Counted from the first letter of the stretch, positions 47,357 to 58,990 are shown. The stretch: DNA of 64,000 bases from Ctenosaura bakeri (GCA_948474755.1 CAOLHI010000651.1:806001-870000); one strand, 5' to 3'. Numbers and translations are program-made. Notes: generated by a model from the sequence alone, not told the origin.

Positions 47357-47622
47357 ATTAGATCATGCCTGCATTCTCACTAGAAGCCAAAATGACTAAA
47401 CTCAGGCTATTGTACTTTGGACATATTGTGGGATGATATTACTCACTGGAAAAGATGATAAAGCAGAAGGCAGTAGGAAAAGAGGAAGCCCAGAATACAG
47501 ATGGATTGTCTCAGTCAAGAAACCACAGCCCTAAGTCTGCAATATAAGAACAGAGCTGTTGATAACAGAATCACTTGGAGATCTCTCAAAGCTGACTTCA
47601 CAGCACATAACAAGAACAACAA
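47357..47622 (+). mobile_element. Bov-B/RTE LINE 3' end, decayed
   Basis: The sequence follows the last coding part and tail of Bov-B: a glance at frames gives LWTYCG and KRGSPEYRWIVSVKK (family GRPR.RW.D). It then passes gctgacttcacagcacataa into caagaacaacaaatg. Stops and shifts are frequent. Confidence 0.65.
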
Positions 47623-47824
47623 ATGCACACAGAGTGGTCTACCTTCCTCCCTGCTCCAAAACTCCACACGAATAGTAGAGCATACATGGCAGCTGGAGTG
47701 TATATAACTGTCCCCCTCATGTAATTGTTTAGCACTAAAGGTATGAGCAAATGGCCAAAGGAATAAGAAACAGAGCTGGTGCTTCCACTTTCTTTTGGCC
47801 CTGCCTATCATGTCCTCAGTTACG

Positions 47825-48009
47825 GGCCATTTCTTCACTACAATATTATAGTGTTATTATTCCACTTTCAACATCCTGTGGAATTCTGGATTTTTAGTTT
47901 ACTGAGGCCAAGGCTGAGAATTCTAAAGGCCCCTCCCTAAACTGCAAAGCCCAGAATTCCATAGGTTGTTAAAAGAAAAAACCTAGAACAGTGTAGTGCA
48001 GAAATGGCC
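47825..48009. mobile_element. MITE family A, diverged
   Basis: Ends ggccatttcttcactacaat and gtgtagtgcagaaatggcc. The right inner arm is damaged (gttgttaaaagaaaaaacc). Flanks ACG and ATA show no duplication. Confidence 0.83.
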
Positions 48010-49523
48010 ATAGCCACAACTGGGATGTGGTCCCACACTGGAACTTATCCCCTGAAAAAAGCTTCCCACTCCTGCACCAAACCACATTTTAGCATGAAAT
48101 GCAAACCCTCTTATTGAGTGATTATACTTCTCTAAAACTAAGATAAAATAAGCAACAGAAGCCATTGAACTAATGGTTATGGGATAAAATTGCAACTATG
48201 CAGTGTTTGGAAAAAGCCTTCTTAAAGGTTCAGAATTGAGAAGGTTGCAGGGTGGGGGAGGCTTCAGGAGAATATTCAAACAGATTTCACTAAAAAAAAG
48301 AGAGATTATGTTGCATAATATTATGAGGACAAGAAAGCAGCATAGGTAAGAACTGGAGATGGTAAATGAGTTGGTGTGCATATGCAGAAAGAACTAATTG
48401 ATACCTGCCATACTGAAAAATAATACCTAAGTTCTGCAACTTTAAAAGAATTAACACTGCTCTCATTAGCAGACTGAATTGAACTGGTTTCTTAAGATTG
48501 TTCCCAATCTTCTTAGCTATTTTGGGAAAGAAAAGAGACCTGAAGAATTTCATGTTAGTTATATAAAATAGCACACTAGGGAAGTGGGGCATGCCAAGGC
48601 CTACCCTGCATCTAATACCCGACATAATTTTATCTGCTGCCTTGGCAGGGAGCTCCCTTGCACGCCCATCATGTGAGCCTCAGACCTTCAAGGCTTTGGG
48701 ATAAGTCGTCTTTAGAGCCATAACTTACTGTTCCTGTGGCTTTAAACCTGATTAATGAATCGGAAGTTTGACTTGATTAGCAGCACTTCAGGTATCAGCT
48801 GGAAATTAATTAGTGTAATAGCTTTCATGAAACCTTGTGCTGTCCTCTCCTCTCCACAGGTGGGGTGTTCAGATGGTTAAAGAAAAACTCTGGGATGACA
48901 TTTTGTGTTCAAATGACCTCTTTGAGCCAGGCACACAGTATGTGAGCAAAAAGAGAGGGAATATTGGAGGAGAAGAGATTGGATTTTGGAACTAGTGGGG
49001 AAGAAATTGAAACTGGAGCATATCAAAATATCCAATTGATACCTCACAGACACAGGTAATGGCAAGTGGGGTTTGCACTGGCTTTCTGCTTCCTTTTTCT
49101 TCCTTCCAACTAAAAGAATATGCTTTGTCTAGGCTCCTTTTCTTGTTTTCCTGAGAGGAAGGGAAAAACCAAAGCATCTCTACATGATGACAAGAAACTC
49201 TTCACTGGGTGGGAATCTGAGACATCTGATTTGTGTTCAAAGGTGTTCCTAGCCAGCAGGCAACGTAGCAGTCACATACAGATAGATCTATCTATTTCAT
49301 ATTTCCAGTGAGATCAGAGCAAGGGTAATAACCCTCACTTGCTCTCTCTCACACACCTATTTCCTTTAAAATACTTTTAGACTGTCCATCAGTAAAATTA
49401 CTGGGGTATCTTCAAGAAGGATAGGGTATCACATATCCAGACTGATTGAAAAAGTTCTGGATTTTGTTCCTCTTCTTTCAATTTTATACTAGGGTTAAAA
49501 TAAACTGACCTGGAAAGCTGGTG
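48010..49523. other. No gene; possible conserved block
   Basis: 48660-48865 is non-repetitive and holds clustered homeodomain-like sites (gattaatgaatc, ttgattag, aattaattagtgtaatag). This is typical of, but not proof for, a conserved regulatory element. Confidence 0.3.
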
Positions 49524-49723
49524 GGCCTTTATACACTACACTGTTATAGTGCTATTATTCCAGTTTTAATATCCTGTGGAATTCTGGGGTTTGTTGTTTA
49601 CTGAGGCCAAAGAGATCACTGGCTGAGAATTCTAAAAGCCCCTCCCTAAACTGCAAGCCCCCGGATTCCATAAGAAGTTGAAAGTGGAATAATAGCAATA
49701 GAACAGTGTAGTGCAGAAAGGCC
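49524..49723. mobile_element. MITE family A
   Basis: A 200-bp copy with the ends ggcctttatacactacactg and gtgtagtgcagaaaggcc and the long centre (actgaggccaaagagatcac). Confidence 0.83.
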
Positions 49724-50410
49724 CTATGTCATCTCTGATCTGGGAGCAGCTGCTAAGGCACAGGCCATGGGAGTATGCACCATTAATGCCTAATGTAGCC
49801 ATCTTTTTTTTTAAAGTTTCAAAATATAAACAACATGGGACCACTTGGTTGAGCTCCCACAGAGATTGTTCACTGTGGCTTCAAAATAGCACCAGTCTAG
49901 CAACTAATCTGAGTTTAGTTGCTACTTGTTGATGCCAGGTAATCCTCAAACAGCCCAGCATTGGTTGTGGTGACTGACACAAGCGATCTCTTTGCCGAAG
50001 ACTCCTCATCTGCAGACAGTCTTGACCTTGGCATTAAGCAGGGAAAAGCTTTAGGAATTAAAGCTTAGGTTTTATATATCCTCAAATAAATTCTATAATA
50101 TTTCCATCCAAGTCCAGGCAATTGCTTGTTTGGTAAGAAGCTGAATCTACGCTATTGCATTCATAGCATCTGGCTTGTTGCCCCACTGCAGCTGACTTTT
50201 ATGACTGGTTGCAGCTGATCTATATGTGGAAATGAGAACGACTGCTGCTAGAAACACTGCTAAGCCCACTGTAATTTTAAAAATGCAAGCAGTATGTTTG
50301 TTTTACAGCTCACCATCAAATAAATGCTTTTGGTTATATTTATTTATATTTTAAAGCGGATTATCAGGCATGGCTAGGGGATTTCTCTTCTTATAAGCCA
50401 GTCAGACTGA

Positions 50411-50564
50411 GGCCATTGCTGTACTAGACTGTTATAGTGCTATTATTCCACTTTCAACATCCTATGGAATCCTGAAAGGCCCCTCCCTAAACCGCAAACC
50501 CCAGGATTCCATAGGATGTTGAAACTAGAATAATAGCACTATAACGTTCTAGTGCAGAAATAGC
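50411..50564. mobile_element. MITE family A, short form
   Basis: A 154-bp copy with the ends ggccattgctgtactagact and ctagtgcagaaatagc. The centre is deleted, so the two cctatggaatcctg / aggattccatagg blocks are nearly adjacent. Confidence 0.83.
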
Positions 50565-50600
50565 AATATCAACAGCATGTGTATTTCTATACTGCTTATC

Positions 50601-50642
50601 ATGCAGGACTGGCATTTAACCACTGTGCCACCAGGGCTCCTG
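50601..50642 (-). repeat. Head fragment of the L2-tailed SINE
   Basis: gcaggactggcatttaacca and ccaccagggctcctg match the 5' end of the SINE at 28722-28961, in the same orientation. Confidence 0.7.
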
Positions 50643-51258
50643 ACAGAGCTAACAAACCACATAATGATATAGCCAGCTCTCTGAAGATATGAAAGTCTTT
50701 TCACCTTTCTATTATCCCATTAAAGCCAAACCTATGATACAGGAAACTTTTGGGTTATTATATTGAGACAATGCAAACCATTCCCCAGCCTGCATCTTGT
50801 TGGCCCATACATGAATACTGTATACTTGTTACCCTACACAAGGTCATGGGGAGCCCTATTTTGACCATGACGTAAATTACTTAGTTGTCAAGTGAAAAAA
50901 GGAGACAGATGGAGACAATGCTTGCAAACAGTACCTAATGTAGAGAGACACTGACTCTTGGTATGCTGAAGGCAACAAAAGAGTCAGCATTCATTGAACA
51001 CTTGCTGCTTGTAATATCCTTGTCTTTGCTGAGAGGGCTGAATGACTTCCTCAATAATAGGTCATGGAGCTCTTCACATCTAGGTCATTTAGTCAAGCCC
51101 AGCCATGCACAAAAGGTCCGGCTGCTGATTTGCTCTGTAAGTTAGTATGACATTTGAATAAACTGGCAGGCATGTTCTTTTGATGCTGCTGGCAATGTGG
51201 TTCAGGCACATTAGACATAATGCTGGATGAGGGAACTGGGCCGAGACCATTAATTAAG
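50643..51258. other. No gene recognised
   Basis: Unremarkable single-copy-like sequence; nothing can be assigned. Confidence 0.5.
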
Positions 51259-51425
51259 AGGGGCCATAGCTCAGTGGGAGGTCACATGCTCTGCATGCAG
51301 AAGGTCCCAGGGTCATTCTCTGGAATATCAAGATAGGCCTGGAAAACACTTCTGTGTAGTGAGACAATACCAGTCAGTGTAGCTACTAGTGAATTAGAAT
51401 GACTAGCAGCTTCACATATTTAAAC
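51259..51425 (+). repeat. tRNA-Ala-derived SINE
   Basis: 51260-51330 resembles tRNA-Ala(TGC): ggggccatagctcagtggga (A box), gctctgcatgcag around the anticodon, and ccagggtcattctctgg in the T arm. It is followed by the family body cagtcagtgtagctactagt and cagcttcacata. Loss of pairing in the T arm and the SINE tail exclude a functional tRNA gene. Confidence 0.75.
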
Positions 51426-51989
51426 ATTTAGTCTAATATACCATCTCTTTCAGAATGCTCAACGTGTGCATAGAACAGCACCAAACAGTGTGTTTTCCAT
51501 TTTGTTTGTATCATTTCCTTTTAGCTTTATCTGTCTATACTTTATAGAACACATTGCACAGGCTGAACTATATTCTCTAAAAGCACTGGGTCACATAGGT
51601 CAAATATATGCTGTGCAGAAGAGGGAAACTTTTTGCCTGTTACTAAAATTGCTTTATATCATTCCACCTCAACCATTTTTAGGTTGTAGAGATAGCAAAA
51701 GAAATTTCAGCCTTCCATTTCTCAGAATTTTTTGAAACTTAATTGAGATCAAAAGTTTATGCCAGCCTTTTCCAAATTCCTTGAAGTCATACAAAGTAAA
51801 TAGCTCTTTGTTTGCTATACCCCATTACAGACTTCACTTGTCCAAATATGCTACAACTCCCTTAAGTCCATGGTCTGCTTTGTAGAGTAGATCCACTGAA
51901 ATCACTGTGTTGATTGTTAGTCCCAACTAACTTAATCTTACTAACTGTACGGGGGCTTCCAGATGAAGAATTCCTAGTACCACCATTTA
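51426..51989. other. No gene recognised
   Basis: AT-rich. The 89-codon open frame at 51466-51735 has no recognisable domain. Confidence 0.5.
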
Positions 51990-52602
51990 AAAGACATTGT
52001 GTTGCTAAAAAAGCCAATGCAATTCTAGGCTTCATCAATAGCATTATAATGACTAGGTCAAGGGAAGTAATAATACCACTCTATTCTGCTTTTCTTAGAC
52101 CTCATCTGGAGTACTGTGTCCTTTTCTGGGCACCATAGTTCAAGAAAGATATTGACAAGCTAGGACATGATAAGAAAATGGTGACCAAAATAGTAACAGG
52201 CCTGGAAACCCTGGCCTGTGAGGAGTGGTTTAGGGAGCTGGGTATGTTTAACCTTGAGAAGAGAAAGTTAAGAGGTGACACAATAGCCATATTTAAATAT
52301 TTGAAAGGATGTCATGGGAAGAATGGAGCAAGCATGTTTTCTGTTGCACCAGAGACTAGGATATGTAGTAATGGTTTCAGGAAAAAAGATTCCTTCTAAA
52401 CATTATGAAGAACTTCCTGATTGTAAGAACTATTCAACAGTGGAACATGTTGCCTGGAAGTGTGGTGGAGTCTCCTCCTTTGGAGGTTTTTAAGCAGAGG
52501 TTGGATGGCCATCTGTTGGGAGTGCTTTGATTGTGTATTCCTGCATGGCTTAGGGTTGGACTTGATGGTCCTTTCGTTCTCTTCCATTCTGTGATTCTAT
52601 GT
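51990..52602 (+). mobile_element. CR1 LINE, C-terminal RT remnant plus 3' UTR
   Basis: The plus-strand peptide contains [20 protein letters not shown], then [20 protein letters not shown] and VLFWAP, KDIDKLGHD and ELGMFNLEKRKLRGDTIAIF, in more than one frame with stops. The 3' UTR follows to cttccattctgtgattctat. The same reverse transcriptase end as at 4372-5085, but better preserved. Confidence 0.9.
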
Positions 52603-53611
52603 GTAGCTGTTATTTCTTCTCTGCCATAATTGATTGATTGAGAAGATATACTCAGATGGAAGAAGCGGTGGGAAAACATGGGAGGATTTTAAAAGGAAGT
52701 CAACGGATCATGCATGGTGATAGTGCCCAAAGTATGACTAAGTTTGCATTCAACTCATTATCTGCCAATACACTTCTGGTGTGAAGTCAGGTTGCTAGTG
52801 ATGATATTTAAACCGCTAAGTGGCCTGGGTTCTTGATAGTTGAGGAATTGCCTTTTCCCATAAACAACTGCCCGAGGACCAAGGTCTGCTGGAAGGGATT
52901 CTCCTTTGTGTTCCACAAATGAGAACTGGACAATATGGGTATGTAAGAGAAGATCTTCTTTGCTATGGAATGTTGTGAAATGCTGTCCCCCTAGAGCAGA
53001 ACTTTCCAAACATTTCAGGTTGGTGACATGCTTTTTAGACATGCATCATCCCATGACACAGTAATTCAGTAAGTGGAGGAAGCCCATTCACCCAGGCCTG
53101 GCCCACCACAGTGGCAGGAGAGGCAGCCCCTCCACTTGTTATGTTCACATGGCACACCTACACACTGCAGTCAACACACTAACATGTCGTGACATGCAGT
53201 TTTGAAAAGCTCTGCTCTAGAGGCCCAGTAGGCACTGAAATAGCACTGGTCATTCTGCAGCCGTTAAAACTTGACTTTTTATCAAAGCCTTTGTGATCTA
53301 ATGATTTTGCTCAGCTCTGCACAAGCACAGAACTTTAACTGTTTAAGTTAATTTTAAATCAATTAATAGGCTGTTAGCTTGTTAGCCTGTAAACATTGTT
53401 TTGAATTGACTGCATTTGTACCCTGCTCTGAGAAACTGGGACATAGGATGAGATATAAAAATTTCAATAAGTGATGTAAATAAATAATCTGTTTGTTTTA
53501 TCTAAACACTTCTTGCCTTGAGCAGTGTAAGAACAGGACAGATTTGAAACCCAAGCAGGCAAAGTCAAAGAGAAGAACTCCTTTCCAGTCACTGGGCCCT
53601 GGCCAACAAAT
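52603..53611. other. No gene recognised
   Basis: No coding or repeat signal beyond faint traces; cggtgacatgc-like hAT relics may lie near 53020-53215 (ttccaaacatttcaggttgg / cagttttgaaaagctctgct) but are too diverged to bound. Confidence 0.35.
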
Positions 53612-53619
53612 ATCACAGC

Positions 53620-53876
53620 TAGGGATAGGACGAATCCAGAATTTTCCGAATCTGAATCCCTGAAAGGTTCCAGAAATCCACAAATCTCGAATCTTTCAAA
53701 TCCTTTTTTAAAACTTTTCAAAACACTTTTTAAACAGAACTTTTTTTTAAAAAAAAAACCCTATTTTTTGGTTGGTGGATCTGAAAGATTCGGTTTGCCT
53801 GTTTTTGCGCAGGGATTCGGATTCACGAATCTTGAATCCTTGCTGAGGATTTGAGGATTCAGTTGGCCCATCCCTA
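53620..53876. mobile_element. hAT-like MITE with perfect 8-bp duplication
   Basis: 257 bp, ends tagggatagg and cccatcccta, flanked by the identical octamer atcacagc at 53612-53619 and 53877-53884. The interior is rich in GAATC/GATTC words on both sides of an A/T centre (53700-53770), so it can fold back. There is no coding capacity. The octamer makes hAT the likely superfamily. Confidence 0.88.
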
Positions 53877-54015
53877 ATCACAGCTGAACTACCTGAGTTT
53901 AAGGCTTCAGTCAGTTAATGATTAGTACTTAGAACTGCAAGCCAGAATGGTGTAGTGGTTTGAACACTGAATTATGACTCTTGAGACCAGGATTCAAATT
54001 CCCACTCGGCCATGG

Positions 54016-54663
54016 TATAAAGTTTTGGGTCCCTGATTGAGGTCTTGCAGGATTCTGCCTGCAGGGACTCAGTTTTGACTACAGTTCTTGCAGAATCCTA
54101 CTCAGCACCCCAGACCCAGCTGGCTGCTCTGATGCAGGGTAGCTGGAGCAGTTGGGAGCCAGCTATATGAGGGCTGGGCTGTCTCTGCAATCTTTCTCAC
54201 AGCAACATGGTCTCTAGTGCTGCGTCTCCTAACTCTCCACTGTTCCTGATCCTGCTGACTGCTGATCCCTGGACTTGGACCTCTGCCTGACTTCTGGACC
54301 CGCCTCTTGCCTCTGGCCTTGTGGACTCCTGTTACCCGGTAGGCTTCTACTGTCTTGAACCCTTGCTGTGCCCTGACCTTCTGCCTGTCTCTTGGACCTG
54401 CCTTTTGCTTCTGGCCCTGTGTTTGCCTGTTGCCCAGAAGGCTCCTGTTGCTTTGGATGCTCATTGTGCTCTGACCTCCTGCCTGTCTCCTGGACCCACT
54501 TCTTGCCTCTGGCCTCTTGCTACCCAGAGGACTGCTGCCTTGGACTTTTGTTGTGCCCAGACCCTTGGCTTCCTGACCTAGTGCCCAGCCCAGCCCTGGG
54601 CGCCTGTACTGGATGGCCCGTGCTGCTCACGCAGCAAGGGCCATCCAGTACAGGATCCTGATA
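54016..54663 (+). mobile_element. 648-bp insertion, probable solo LTR, with strong hairpin
   Basis: Inserted in a SINE with the duplication CATGG (54011-54015 and 54664-54668). Ends tataaagttttggg and gatcctgata. It has a TATA-like ctatatgagg at about 54163, then a C/T-rich transcribed-looking part with about three diverged 90-100 bp tandem units (54260-54545; ctctgacctcctgcctgtct type). A 16-bp perfect stem lies near the right end. It does not have TG...CA ends, so the LTR class is uncertain. The open frames in it are only stop-poor C/T-rich sequence. Confidence 0.6.
54603..54654. other. Perfect 16-bp stem hairpin
   Basis: cctgtactggatggcc at 54603-54618 pairs perfectly with 54639-54654. 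The loop can pair further (tgctg with cagca). It is followed by caggatcctg, itself a palindrome. The structure may serve as a transcription terminator, RNA-stability element or replication signal of the insertion. Confidence 0.8.
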
Positions 54664-54829
54664 CATGGAAACCCACTGGGTGACCTTAGGGAAGTCATAC
54701 CTTTTCAGTCTTAGAGGAAAGCAAAAGCAACCTCCACCCCTGAACAAAGCTAGACCAGAAAACCTCATGATAGATTCATCTTAGGATTGCCATAAGTCAG
54801 AATGACCTGAAGGCACACAACAACAACTT

Positions 54830-55743
54830 AACCTGGAAAATTGACCGCCACCAAGTTAATAATTCTAGTAACCACAGAATCTCCACCCATTAGGATTCTG
54901 GGAGATGAACAGCTGAGATTTAAGCTGTAGTGTTGCTTTTTACCTCACACAGAATCCATGGCCTACTTCCTAAGTGTCTCAGAGCATCTCAGAGGTTTGT
55001 TGCCATTGTTATTGCTGTCGTTTTCAAAGTTGTCACTGATGGATAACAAAACAAAACAAAACCCACAGCATTTCTTCTCTCAAGCCCTTGTGACACAGTT
55101 GTAGAGTTGTCATGAAAACTGGAGATGGCTCTTGTACCTTTAATGGTTGTTTAGGAGATGGAATTTCAGCAGGTGTTGTTTGTCTTGCAACAATATTTCC
55201 TGCAATATTTTCTTTTTTACAAAACCATTAAAGTTACAGAAATCATCTCTAGTTTTCACTTCAGCAGCCTTGATGAGCAGGCAAGAATAGAAGCAGCTGA
55301 CTCTGCTTGAAGAAATTGGTGACAGATTATTTTACAAATGCAAATTATTTCTTGATTTATATAATTTTTCTCAGTACACCACTGATTACCTACATAACCA
55401 AGATGGAATATTTGTCATGTTTTGGCACCATGTACAATGAGGCTTGTCAAGACAATTTCCCAGAAAGAGCCTGCATTGAATCTATAAATTAATAGTCTAC
55501 CTGTTTAGTCAGGAAGATTGAAGGCAAATGCTGGGGCAATTCAGTATTAGCAAAGTATACAAATCCTCATGGGTTCCGTCAATTAACAGTGTGAAGTTAA
55601 CAGGCAGAGGAACTCTTCTGGTGCTTCACTGTTGTCATTAATTCAGAATTTAGGAATGCTAATTTTTGCACCACAATTCCCAGAATACTCTAGCTAGGGT
55701 TATCTGAAGTTATCTGGGACTTGTGGTCCAAAAGAGATAAAAA
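54830..55743. other. No gene; (AAAAC)n
   Basis: Short (AAAAC)n at 55044-55063. Traces of a hAT-like actacaattcccagaat element near 55665-55730. Confidence 0.4.
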
Positions 55744-55747
55744 ATAT

Positions 55748-56644
55748 GTTACCCTGATTTCTGGGGGTCCCATGAGAGACACCTAAGTGTGCTCCAAATA
55801 TTATAAAGTTGGGGGAATTAACAAGGAGCACAAGCTAGCAATACGAGAGGCAGGGTAACGTAGTGAGATCTTTAACCTTATGTTTACGGGGTTGGGCCGT
55901 GACAAGAACTAGGCAAGTTGTTCAATTAAAAGATTTTATTAAACTTTCTTTAATTAAGCAAACAACGACACAGGCACTCATTCAAGAACGATAGAAGCAG
56001 AAAGTGAGGAAAATTGATAGGGGTTTTCAGAGAGTTTCTGGGGTGATACTCCACCTGATCCTGCAGTCCGGGATAGGAGAAATAGAGTTCGATGCTGGGG
56101 ATCATAATAGCTCAGCATGTGGAGGCTGAAGGGAGGCTCGCTGAACAGAGCGGCAGCAGTTCGGGATGCAAGGCACTAGTGTTCCGACAAGGAGCTCAAA
56201 CTTGGGGTTTTTATAGGGAAGATTATACCTGGAGGCTAGCCCTCTCCCGAGGAGAACAATAGGGATTTTAGTGGAGACAAAGCCTCCGAAAGGTCAAAAT
56301 TAGAATTGATGAGATTTGGCCAGCACTGCCAATTGTTAGAACAGTATGTAGATGAGGAGTGCTTAGCGTTTGTATAGAGCAAGCAGTTCGGGGCTGAAAG
56401 TCCTTGCATTTGCTTAATGGTCGGCTGTGTCTGGAGGGCACTACTGGCTGTGCGACAGATAGTTGTTTACTGGCCTAGACCTAGCGTGCATAATTAAGGC
56501 CATGCGGCCGTGCCTGCCTACACTGGCTTTTCGTGACTCTTTCAGACACATGGAATTCATCTTATGGAGTGCCATGTGGAAATATTAAACATAAATAACA
56601 TGAAATTGTAGACCTCGGGCTTGGGCCAGATAACTGCAGTAACA
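55748..56644 (-). mobile_element. Solo LTR, family D, copy 3
   Basis: 897 bp with tgttac...gtaaca ends and a perfect 4-bp duplication AATA (55744-55747 and 56645-56648). On the minus strand it has a TATA box (ctataaaaacccc near 56207) and a polyadenylation signal (aataaaatc near 55935) in the same spacing as the other D copies. It is more diverged from copies 1 and 2 than those are from each other. Confidence 0.88.
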
Positions 56645-56648
56645 AATA

Positions 56649-57574
56649 TCACAGTTGAGCTGACCAGTACTTAGTCTTCCACATGAAAATAGCAATAGAT
56701 CAGCAGCCAGTTAGCAATCCTAGTGACCACAGACAACCTCTGCATGTTAGTATTCCAGATGAGTATGTATTATTTCTATGCTATTTCCAAGATCTTGACC
56801 TCCTCTAAGATTATGGTCCCCAGTTTCTCCATATGCCTTTCCATGTTCCCACATCAGAAAGCAACTGTTAGAGATAGAGGAGAGGCTGTTGGATGGTGTA
56901 GTCTACACATTCCAAGCCAAAAATTTTTACCACTCAAGCAAACTGTGGGACTACTTAAGACCAGATCTTAAACAGAATTCAGAAAGACCAGTATTAAGGC
57001 ACAAATGAGATGTGACAGCAGTAAGATATCATTGTTGAACCAGTGTTTGTTGTAGATGAACACTTAGCTAGCATAACTTCTTCAAAGGTCTTCTTTTTTA
57101 GACTTTCTGTAATTCCTACAACTGTATGTGACTTCCTTACTTCAATCTGCAGCATCTAGGAAACACAAATCCTGCGTCAGTATGAGGAATTTCTTGAGCC
57201 AACTGCCAGATGAAACACTTTTGCTGGCTGGTGCCTGAAGATCCCCAGCTGACCAGTCTAATCCAAATGACTTCAAAGACTGTTGGAGAGAAATTTTGGA
57301 GAACCAGTTGTTCAAGATGATGAAGTTCCTAGTGTGTCCTTGGACATAATGTTCCCCCTCAAGCCAAACTTCGTAGGGTTCTTTTAAGGATAAAATGGAA
57401 TGAGGATATTTCATACTCTCCAATGTTTCACAGATGAAAACTAGAACACCTATGGTGAAGCAACATCCGGGTGTAGTTAAGATGGCAAAAGTGATTAATG
57501 AGGAAGAACAGATGAGCTGGGGGAGACTGCAGAAGTTTTATTTTGCCTGAGCATGCTGGGAAGGGCCAAAGTCC
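56649..57574. other. No gene recognised
   Basis: A 93-codon minus-strand frame at 57142-57423 is open and not obviously repetitive. It shows no domain I know and no splice context, so I leave it unassigned. Confidence 0.4.
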
Positions 57575-57800
57575 AGCCCTTCCTTGACTCTTCATGGCCA
57601 TGCTGAGTTAATTAAGAACTACTTTTGAACTTTACACACATTTTGCAGCAATTGAAGTAAACTGAGGAGGAAGGAAGAAGCTGGTAAGAGAAGAGAAAGA
57701 CTGGAACATTTTAAAAGCAGCTGAAAAAGTGGAATGACAGAAGAGTAACTGGTACTGTCCCTGCCAGATCAGGAGAATTGGAGGGTATGATATTTATCAG
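57575..57800 (+). repeat. Dispersed repeat R, copy 3 (uninterrupted)
   Basis: Contains gctgagttaattaagaacta, ttttgcagcaattgaagtaa, ggaacattttaaaagcagct and ggaatgacagaagagtaact in one piece. It therefore serves as the empty-site reference for the two insertions in copy 2. Confidence 0.65.
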
Positions 57801-58849
57801 TACCTTTGATTTTTGAGGGTAAGACAAGAACAGTATTAGTAGGCCTGAATAAAATTATCCTCTATGGACCAGTTCAGATTATTTCTGTGCCAGGGCTCTT
57901 AAACTAATCACATACCTAGAAAAATGGAGATGTTAATGAGACTATTTATGAGAAATGTCTTCAACAGTATTCCCTACAGGTTTATGTGCCAGGTTGGATG
58001 CCAATATGAGGAAAATACCATCTTTAGCCCTTCAAAGAAAGGTCAGTCATACCTCTTCCTTTTTATATTATAACTTCCAGAATACCCCAACCAGCATGGC
58101 TACATGCCATCCTGGATGGAGACTTCTGGGAGCTATAGTCTAAAAATCCTTTTCAAAACTCTAAAGCCAGTTGGTTAAGAATCGAGAGTATGGCTCATTT
58201 GTGGCTTTATTTTCACTCAAATTTGACTTTTCATATACTGGTGAAGTGAAAGATTTCCCCACAGGCTCAGCTGTGTGTATAAGTAGGTAGAATGGAACAA
58301 ATGACAGATGCTGTGGATACCTAGCCACTCCATATGACCTGTTAAAGCATAGTAAATCAAGTAGAAATTATTACTTTCAATAAGTCTCCCCAATTTGAAA
58401 ACAGGCTTCAGCTGTATCAAGCAAATCAGTATCATCAGTACCATTCTTCTGAGCACAGAGCTCCCTGGGTTTATGATGGGTTTGGTTCATGTTTCTAAAT
58501 AATATGCAAGAATGCTACAGCGAGGGGGAGAATGCTTCTCTGTTTCAAAGCTTGGAAAAGGCACTTTTTGAGTGAAAACTCACAGGATATTCCAGTAGTA
58601 TGCTGGCTGAGGGATTCTGGGACCTGTAGTCTAAAAAAACTAATTATTCCAAGTTCTAGTAAGGAACAAAATAATAAAATTAAGAGAAGTCATGAAACAA
58701 AGCATGGTAAATGCTAAACAAAGAGATGAGGTGATCATGAGCTAATTATGTGCTATGATAAACAGAGGTCTTTCATCATTTGAAGCAACGTATCTTCTAA
58801 AATCTAAAAGCATGCTGAACATATAATCTAATTTGACCATAAACTAATT
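57801..58849. other. No gene; faint DNA-transposon relics
   Basis: Short relics of the actataacttccagaata type near 58065-58150 and 58590-58640. No coding signal. Confidence 0.4.
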
Positions 58850-58937
58850 GCATGTGTAAAGTCAAAGGCTTTCACAGCCAGAATCCATAGGTTGTTGTGG
58901 GTTTTCCAGGCTTTGAGGCTGTGCTCTATTAGTATTT

Positions 58938-58990
58938 GCTCCTGACGTTTCAGCTGCATTTGTGGTTGGCATCTTCAGAGGATCTGGTGG
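58938..58990 (-). ncRNA. Hammerhead-ribozyme-like motif in PLE arm
   Basis: On the minus strand: helix I agatcct pairing with aggag, core ctgaaga, a stem starting gcc, then gaaacgtcaggag with an intact GTC cleavage triplet. The 3' strand of helix II is changed (GCT in place of GGC), which weakens the stem. The partner arm at 59968 has lost the CTGAAGA half. Confidence 0.55.

Larger units (their letters stand above)
53939..54829 (+). repeat. Sauria/ACA-type SINE split by a 648-bp insertion
   Basis: The head (gccagaatggtgtagtggtt, B box gattcaaattc) is at 53939-54015. The remainder (catggaaacccactgggtga through ggcacacaacaacaac) is at 54664-54829. The SINE is uninterrupted apart from the insert and the duplicated CATGG. 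Confidence 0.88.

Noticed and set aside
51260..51330. tRNA-Ala gene
   Set aside because: The T-arm pairing is damaged and the sequence runs straight into a SINE body, so it is a tRNA-derived SINE.
54102..54661. Open frames rich in L, C and P at the repeated C/T-rich region
   Set aside because: They come from 90-100 bp tandem units inside a mobile element. No stop-to-stop length beyond expectation for such composition and no domain.
54016..54663. Helitron, because of the hairpin and a CTGA near the end
   Set aside because: A 5-bp duplication flanks the insert, while Helitrons insert between A and T without duplication, and the left end lacks TC.
57142..57423. 93-codon open frame on the minus strand
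   Set aside because: Looks somewhat protein-like but has no known motif and no neighbouring exon. It is too weak to call.
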